Of a stretch of DNA of 64,000 nt, positions 60,089-64,000 are shown one piece after another. Source of the stretch: JAOUGY01 sp963792365 (GTDB lineage Bacteria > Actinomycetota > Acidimicrobiia > Spongiisociales > ZC4RG35); contig CAWBVW010000002.1 of assembly GCA_963792365.1 (NCBI GenBank), positions 124,001-188,000 on the forward strand. Direction: 5' to 3'. A model generated the notes under the pieces. It was not told the DNA's origin. It did no database searches and saw only the letters and a program-made list of their open reading frames with translations. A program made the translations under genes and the position numbers. Position 1 is the first letter of the stretch. Each line of letters begins with the position of its first letter.

Positions 60089-61297
60089 CTAGTGAGTCGG
60101 GCCTGCACCCAGGTCACGCCCGGTACTGAATGCTTCTCGCCAGCTCAGTTTTGAGCTGGCTCTCGCTACGCCGCCTCGATAGACCCAGCCGGCTATCCGG
60201 ATCACGGCGTATATGGATATCAGCATTAGCGCCACCGACGCCCCCACTTCCCAGGCTGTTGCCCAGCCACGGGCGATCCGGCCTGGCATGGTCATTGGAG
60301 CCCACAGAGGGATCAGTGAGAAGGCACGCAGCATCGCGGTGTTGGTTCCCTGCGAGAAAGCGATCACGCCGAAGATGTATCCGACAATCGGCAGAATGTT
60401 AAGGACCGTGAGTGTGCTGCTTGCCTCGTGGGTGTCGGCCGCCAGCGAGCCGCCCGCTGCATATATCGCCCCGTAGAACGCAAAGCCGAGAAGGAACCAA
60501 ACAAGCATCCAGATGACTAGGCCCGAGGCCAGGTCGGGCATGTTCACCAGATCGGCGGCGACGCCGTAGCCGACGACGAGGGACCCCAGCAGGGTCATCT
60601 GGGCGATACCCATCGACCCTACGGCCAGCAGCTTCCCGGCGAGAAGATGATGCGGCGGTACGGCGCCCAGGATCAATTCGACGACACGGCTGCCCTTCTC
60701 CTCCGCAACCGAGTACCCGATCCACTGGCCATACGCAATGATGGCGCCGAACATCACGATCACCGCAATAGCCCCGGCAGCTTGTTCGGCCTCGGTACCG
60801 TCATCTGCAGCCGCAACGTTGCGGAACTCCAGTTGCGGGTCGAGGAGAGACTCCACCTCTCTAGATGTCAGACCGAGGTCCGCAGCTTGACCTCTGGCCT
60901 TCAGTGCCTGCAGCGCGTCGACCAGGCTCTCTGCCATGATGCCCGACACCCACGGGCCCCACACGATGGTGTCGTCTCCGACAACGACCACTCCGACATT
61001 GCCCTCGCTCAAGGCTTCCTCGGCCGCATCCACTGTACGAAAGCGAGCGGTCGCAAGGGAATGGCCCTCCGGCAGCCGAGAACGCACCTCACTAGGAAGC
61101 TGGGCAGGAACCGCACCGACCATGCCGAGACCGTATGTGACGGAGCCATCGTCGGACCCATCGTTGTTCTCAACGACCGTCATCACTGCCAAACCGGCCG
61201 CCGTCACCACCAGAAGGATGACGGTGGAGATCCAGAAGGGCTTGCGGGCTGCCCGCAGTTCCCTGCGCATCACGAGGCCGATCGTTCGCATGATCAC
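60089..61297 (-). CDS. ABC-2 type transporter permease (NatB-like)
   Basis: A 402-residue permease: first membrane helix (~22-42), a large extracellular domain (~45-175), then five to six helices (~180-385). GYSVAEEKGSRVVELILGAVPPHHLLAGK is the coupling region of NatB/YhaP-like exporters (spread over ~215-245). The GTG start overlaps the ATPase stop as GTGA; ATG 61291 is possible. Pairs with the next entry as a two-gene exporter, substrate unknown (Na+ or peptide in related systems). Confidence 0.88.
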   Translation of the reverse strand: MIMRTIGLVMRRELRAARKPFWISTVILLVVTAAGLAVMTVVENNDGSDDGSVTYGLGMVGAVPAQLPSEVRSRLPEGHSLATARFRTVDAAEEALSEGNVGVVVVGDDTIVWGPWVSGIMAESLVDALQALKARGQAADLGLTSREVESLLDPQLEFRNVAAADDGTEAEQAAGAIAVIVMFGAIIAYGQWIGYSVAEEKGSRVVELILGAVPPHHLLAGKLLAVGSMGIAQMTLLGSLVVGYGVAADLVNMPDLASGLVIWMLVWFLLGFAFYGAIYAAGGSLAADTHEASSTLTVLNILPIVGYIFGVIAFSQGTNTAMLRAFSLIPLWAPMTMPGRIARGWATAWEVGASVALMLISIYAVIRIAGWVYRGGVARASSKLSWREAFSTGRDLGAGPTH

Positions 61298-62190
61298 GCT
61301 TGCACCGCCTCGGTGAAGACCTCCGACAACGGAGGCGGTTCCAGGATGAACTGGCTAACCGAGCCGTTAGCAGCGGCCAATGCGGCGAGCGCGGCCAGGT
61401 CGACCTCTTCCTTCATCGCCAATCGAATTCGACCAGGACGCTGCTCCACAATTGCCGTGCCGGCGACGTCGAGTGCCCAGCGGACATCATCGCCGGCGAC
61501 TTCGACATAGCGCAGGGGTGAATCCGCCCGCAACCGATCGATCTGACCGGAGAGAACTACCGCACCCTTGTTGATGATCACGACCTCTTCGCAAAGGTCC
61601 TCCACAACGTCGAGCTGATGGCTGGAGAAGAGAACCGCCACACCGACTGCAGCGCGTTCTTCGAGCACAGCCGCCATGCTCGCTGCACCCAGCGGGTCGA
61701 GACCCGCAAACGGTTCGTCGAGTACCAACAGGACTGGGTCATGAACCAGGGCGGCGATCAGTTGGACACGCTGCTGGTTACCGTGAGAGAGTTCCTCGAG
61801 CTTGGACTTGGCGCGATCCGCCAGCCCGAATCGGTCCAACCAGCGATCGGTTGCTTCCGCCGCTGCGGTTCGGTCGAGGCCGTGCAACTGGGCGAAGTAC
61901 ACAAGCTGATCACGGACCTGCATCTTTCTATAGAGCCCCCGCTCCTCTGGCATGTACCCAAACGAACGTCGGGCGGTCTGCCCTATCGTACGCCCCTCCC
62001 AGCTCACCACTCCGGAGTCAGGCCGGACCAAGCCGAAGACGGTTCGGATCGCCGTTGTTTTGCCTGCACCGTTAGGACCGAGGAAACCGAGCATCTGGCC
62101 GGGCTCGACCTTGAGGCTGCATCCGGCGAGCGCAACCACCTCCCCGAACCGTTTGTAGAGACCGTCGAAAAGCAGCACCGCTTCCGTCAC
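61294..62190 (-). CDS. ABC transporter ATP-binding protein (NatA-like)
   Basis: A 298-residue ATPase: Walker A GPNGAGKTT (38-46), signature LEELSHGNQQRVQLIAALVHDP, Walker B VLLVLDEPFAGLDP and switch FSSHQLDVVEDL. The ~80-residue C-terminal DUF4162-like tail (YVEVAGDDVRWALDVAGTA through PPPLSEVFTEAVQ) is typical of NatA-type proteins. First gene of the exporter pair; the ~340 bases upstream hold no gene. Confidence 0.92.
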   Translation of the reverse strand: MTEAVLLFDGLYKRFGEVVALAGCSLKVEPGQMLGFLGPNGAGKTTAIRTVFGLVRPDSGVVSWEGRTIGQTARRSFGYMPEERGLYRKMQVRDQLVYFAQLHGLDRTAAAEATDRWLDRFGLADRAKSKLEELSHGNQQRVQLIAALVHDPVLLVLDEPFAGLDPLGAASMAAVLEERAAVGVAVLFSSHQLDVVEDLCEEVVIINKGAVVLSGQIDRLRADSPLRYVEVAGDDVRWALDVAGTAIVEQRPGRIRLAMKEEVDLAALAALAAANGSVSQFILEPPPLSEVFTEAVQA

Positions 62191-62527
62191 GCTATCGGGT
62201 CGCGCTCATCGCTGATAGAGCCGGATTTCCTTGACTGGAAGGGTGCGCTCACAAGAGGCCTCAATCGACGTTTCCATGTCCCCTCAGACTCAGCGATTTG
62301 CGGTCGGCCACCGAAAAGGCTGAACCACATCTCTGTTGCAGAAACGCTCATCCCGCGGAGTGCGACGATACCGATGCCTCGGTGCGCGGATAGGTGAGTG
62401 TCTCGGCTCAGCCGGCCCCTCAGCGCCGCTGACCCGCCGCCCTAGATCAATCACTATGCGCCATATCGCACATTTCGCTGACCGTCCCCGATCGGCACGA
62501 CTGTGTGCGGCCCGGCAGCGGAGAACA
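62191..62527. other. intergenic region without gene
   Basis: About 337 bases. On the minus strand the first ~40 bases before the ATPase show CTATC...GATAG inverted ends (around 62186-62216), a possible regulatory hairpin. GCGCCATATCGCACA occurs at 62458-62472 and recurs in varied form near 63770-63800. No coding frame is convincing. Confidence 0.5.
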
Positions 62528-62800
62528 TCAGACTTGCTCGACGACTTCCCCGTACCTTTGCTGTGCTGCTTGTGCTGAAGTTCCGAGAAGCTCGCCGATC
62601 TTCGCCCAAGAGATCCCTGCACTGCGCGCTGCCACTACTGCATCGAGGATCTGACGTTCACTGCGAGCACGCGCCAATGCAGCACGCTGGAGGAGATACT
62701 CCTCGACGGGTCTCTCGTCGCCCTCGGCCGGCTCGTAATCCTCGAACCGCTGGGCGAGTTCGTCAGCGTGATCGAGGATCTCTTGGATGGATCTCGGCAT
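62528..62800 (-). CDS. putative antitoxin with C-terminal helix-turn-helix
   Basis: A 90-residue protein: helical N-terminus (SIQEILDHADELAQRFEDYE), a charged middle and a C-terminal HTH-like segment (AARSAGISWAKIGELLGTSAQAAQQRYGE). Such proteins often accompany small DUF4258-like toxins in Actinobacteria. Its ATG shares one base with the stop of the upstream small gene (TGATG), the classical tight toxin-antitoxin arrangement with toxin first. Confidence 0.65.
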   Translation of the reverse strand: MPRSIQEILDHADELAQRFEDYEPAEGDERPVEEYLLQRAALARARSERQILDAVVAARSAGISWAKIGELLGTSAQAAQQRYGEVVEQV

Positions 62801-63027
62801 CAGGATCTCCTCAGGAATCTTGGTCGGGCCTCCATGGCATGCACAATGAACTCCACCCCCTCACCCGCCACTACCCCGACCTCAAGCAGGCGCCCGGACT
62901 CGTCACCACCGATCAGCATGACAAGACCATCGAGATCAAAGACCCTGACTGGATTGCGGTAGGCGTGGCGCATGTCGTTGTCACTGACCCCGTGCTTGCG
63001 GGCACCTGCCAGGATCACCGGGTCCAT
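62800..63027 (-). CDS. putative toxin of a toxin-antitoxin pair (DUF4258-like)
   Basis: A 75-residue protein: ILAGARKHGVSDNDMRHAYRNP, then RVFDLDGLVMLIGGDESGRLLEVGVV and IVHAMEARPRFL. This alpha-beta pattern matches small RelE/BrnT-superfamily-like proteins annotated as DUF4258 toxins. Overlaps the HTH partner by one base. Toxicity is inferred from context and size. Confidence 0.6.
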   Translation of the reverse strand: MDPVILAGARKHGVSDNDMRHAYRNPVRVFDLDGLVMLIGGDESGRLLEVGVVAGEGVEFIVHAMEARPRFLRRS

Positions 63028-63276
63028 GATGTCAACTTACCTTGATGGTGGATGGATGTACATACCATCCCATTCCCACGCCGATCGCCAGATATGAGCC
63101 ATATCGCCCACTCGGTCGAACCGCCCAGACCGGCACGTCGTGCTCCTCCGGCACTGCTTCGTGGCACGCACGGACCGTGGCGAAGTCGGTCCAACATAGC
63201 CCGGTGCGGGCGTCGATAATGAAGCAGCATCAAACCGGGTAAGAAGCACATGGCGTTCCCCGAAGGGAAGTGAAGG

Positions 63277-63699
63277 ATGGGGATGGGCAAGCAACTCTTC
63301 AAGATGATGAACAAGGGCCACGTCTGGCTGTACCGAACGACCAACGGTCGGCTCGGGACCATGGGCGGCACAGTGCTGCTCCTCACAACGAGGGGGGCCA
63401 AGTCCGGGCACCCGCGAACGAACCCGCTCATGGGTGTCGTCCACGACGACGGGTGGCTGGTTGCTGCCTCGGCCGGTGGCGCTCCTCGACACCCTGCCTG
63501 GTACCACAACGTTGTGGCCAATCCAGCGGTGACGGTTGAGAGAGGGTCTGAAGAGCTGCCGATGAACGCCCGTGTCGCCGGACCCGAGGAGCGCCCGGCG
63601 TTGTGGGCCAAGATCGTGGAGTTCGACAAGCGTTTCGCCGGCTACGAGACGAAGGTGGATCGGGAGATACCCGTCGTTACCCTCGAGCCGAAGGACTAG
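63277..63699 (+). CDS. Ddn-like deazaflavin (F420)-dependent nitroreductase family protein
   Basis: A 140-residue split-beta-barrel protein of the Ddn family: LLLTTRGAKSGHPRTNPLMGVVHDDGWLVAASAGGAPRHPAWYHNVVANP is the F420-binding core (read in two parts, residues ~35-85), ending PVVTLEPKD. Members use cofactor F420H2 to reduce quinones or nitro compounds and are common in F420-producing Actinobacteria. ATG 63277 has GAAGG upstream; ATG 63283 is possible. Confidence 0.88.
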   Translation: MGMGKQLFKMMNKGHVWLYRTTNGRLGTMGGTVLLLTTRGAKSGHPRTNPLMGVVHDDGWLVAASAGGAPRHPAWYHNVVANPAVTVERGSEELPMNARVAGPEERPALWAKIVEFDKRFAGYETKVDREIPVVTLEPKD

Positions 63700-64000
63700 C
63701 CGAAGGCACATCGCGCAACATCGGTCGAGCACTCCGCCCGGCGCCGACACAATCACTGCTCAAAACCGCCCCATATCGCCAGATCTCGCGCCATAACGCA
63801 CAATTCTCGAAATGCTCTGGAACGGCACCTTCAGCGCTACCGGCCATGCTCGGGCGTGACGCCCGAGATGGCGGTGTCCCTTCTGGGGATGCGCTCGATC
63901 TGCCGGTTCCAGAGTGCGTTGCGCGACCGAGTTCGTCTCGCCCGTCCGTCGTTATGCGCTACTTGGAGGCGCCTCGGCCGACTCCGTTCCAGATAGCGGA
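63700..64000. other. window end, no gene recognised
   Basis: About 300 bases. CTCGGGCGT-G-ACGCCCGAG (63849-63867) is a perfect hairpin. CCCCATATCGCC and GCGCCATAACGCACA (63768-63802) echo the motif at 62458. No frame longer than ~60 codons looks coding; a gene may begin beyond the edge. Confidence 0.45.

Noticed and set aside
48540..64000. attR copy of the tRNA-Asn 3' end
   Set aside because: I looked for a second ACCCCCGGAGCCA-like end to the right of the integrase and saw none, so element boundaries on the right are not claimed from a direct repeat.

Overview
The window is high-GC (roughly 65%) actinobacterial chromosome. The core order (leuS, comEA-comEC, holA, rpsT, lepA, hemW, hrcA-dnaJ, rsmE, phoH, pgpH-like, ybeY, CNNM, era, recO, uppS, single-chain glyS, dnaG, housekeeping sigma) is that of Gram-positive bacteria. 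The PAC2 protein, BldD-like regulator, Ddn-like (F420-type) oxidoreductase, frequent GTG starts and chains of GTGA/ATGA overlaps point to Actinobacteria. Acidimicrobiia or a neighbouring uncultured lineage is my best guess from gene content; no rRNA is present to settle it.

Layout. 0-4.7 kb: end of a PAC2 protein, a tiny secreted protein, a fasciclin-domain protein and a secreted subtilase. 4.7-9.4 kb (minus strand): a phenylacetyl-CoA epoxidase operon paaABCDE, with a TetR regulator and a FlK-type thioesterase downstream and a perfect 18-bp palindrome in front of paaA. 9.4-17.8 kb: two bacterial-PH-domain membrane proteins, a histidine kinase, leuS, a polyphosphate kinase 2 and a receiver-only protein. 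17.9-39.8 kb: the conserved block for DNA uptake, replication, translation quality control, heat shock, ribosome maturation and cell-wall lipid carrier synthesis. 39.8-42.3 kb: a four-gene island (membrane protein, SodC-like protein, ECF sigma factor, membrane protein) bracketed by two inverted copies of a ~55-bp hairpin repeat. 42.4-47.5 kb: glyS, a YceI-like protein, dnaG and the principal sigma factor.

From 47.5 kb onward the window becomes accessory. It has a VapBC pair, then tRNA-Asn with an adjacent tyrosine integrase and excisionase, and a cluster of five 9-bp repeats at which an oxidoreductase gene is cut short. Next come a TetR with a small membrane protein sharing six operator-like sites, an IS110-type transposase remnant, a TetR/MFS/FtsX/ABC efflux operon, a frameshifted mazF, a second VapBC, an ABC-2 exporter, a further putative toxin-antitoxin pair and a Ddn-like oxidoreductase.

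Most notable: undecaprenyl-diphosphate synthase is fused in frame to an AroQ-type chorismate mutase domain that keeps most catalytic residues; the PgpH-like c-di-AMP phosphodiesterase carries an SdrD-B-like Ig-type insertion in its extracellular part; a dihydropteroate-synthase paralogue keeps its pterin pocket but has altered pABA-site motifs; and hrcA is preceded by a recognisable variant CIRCE operator.
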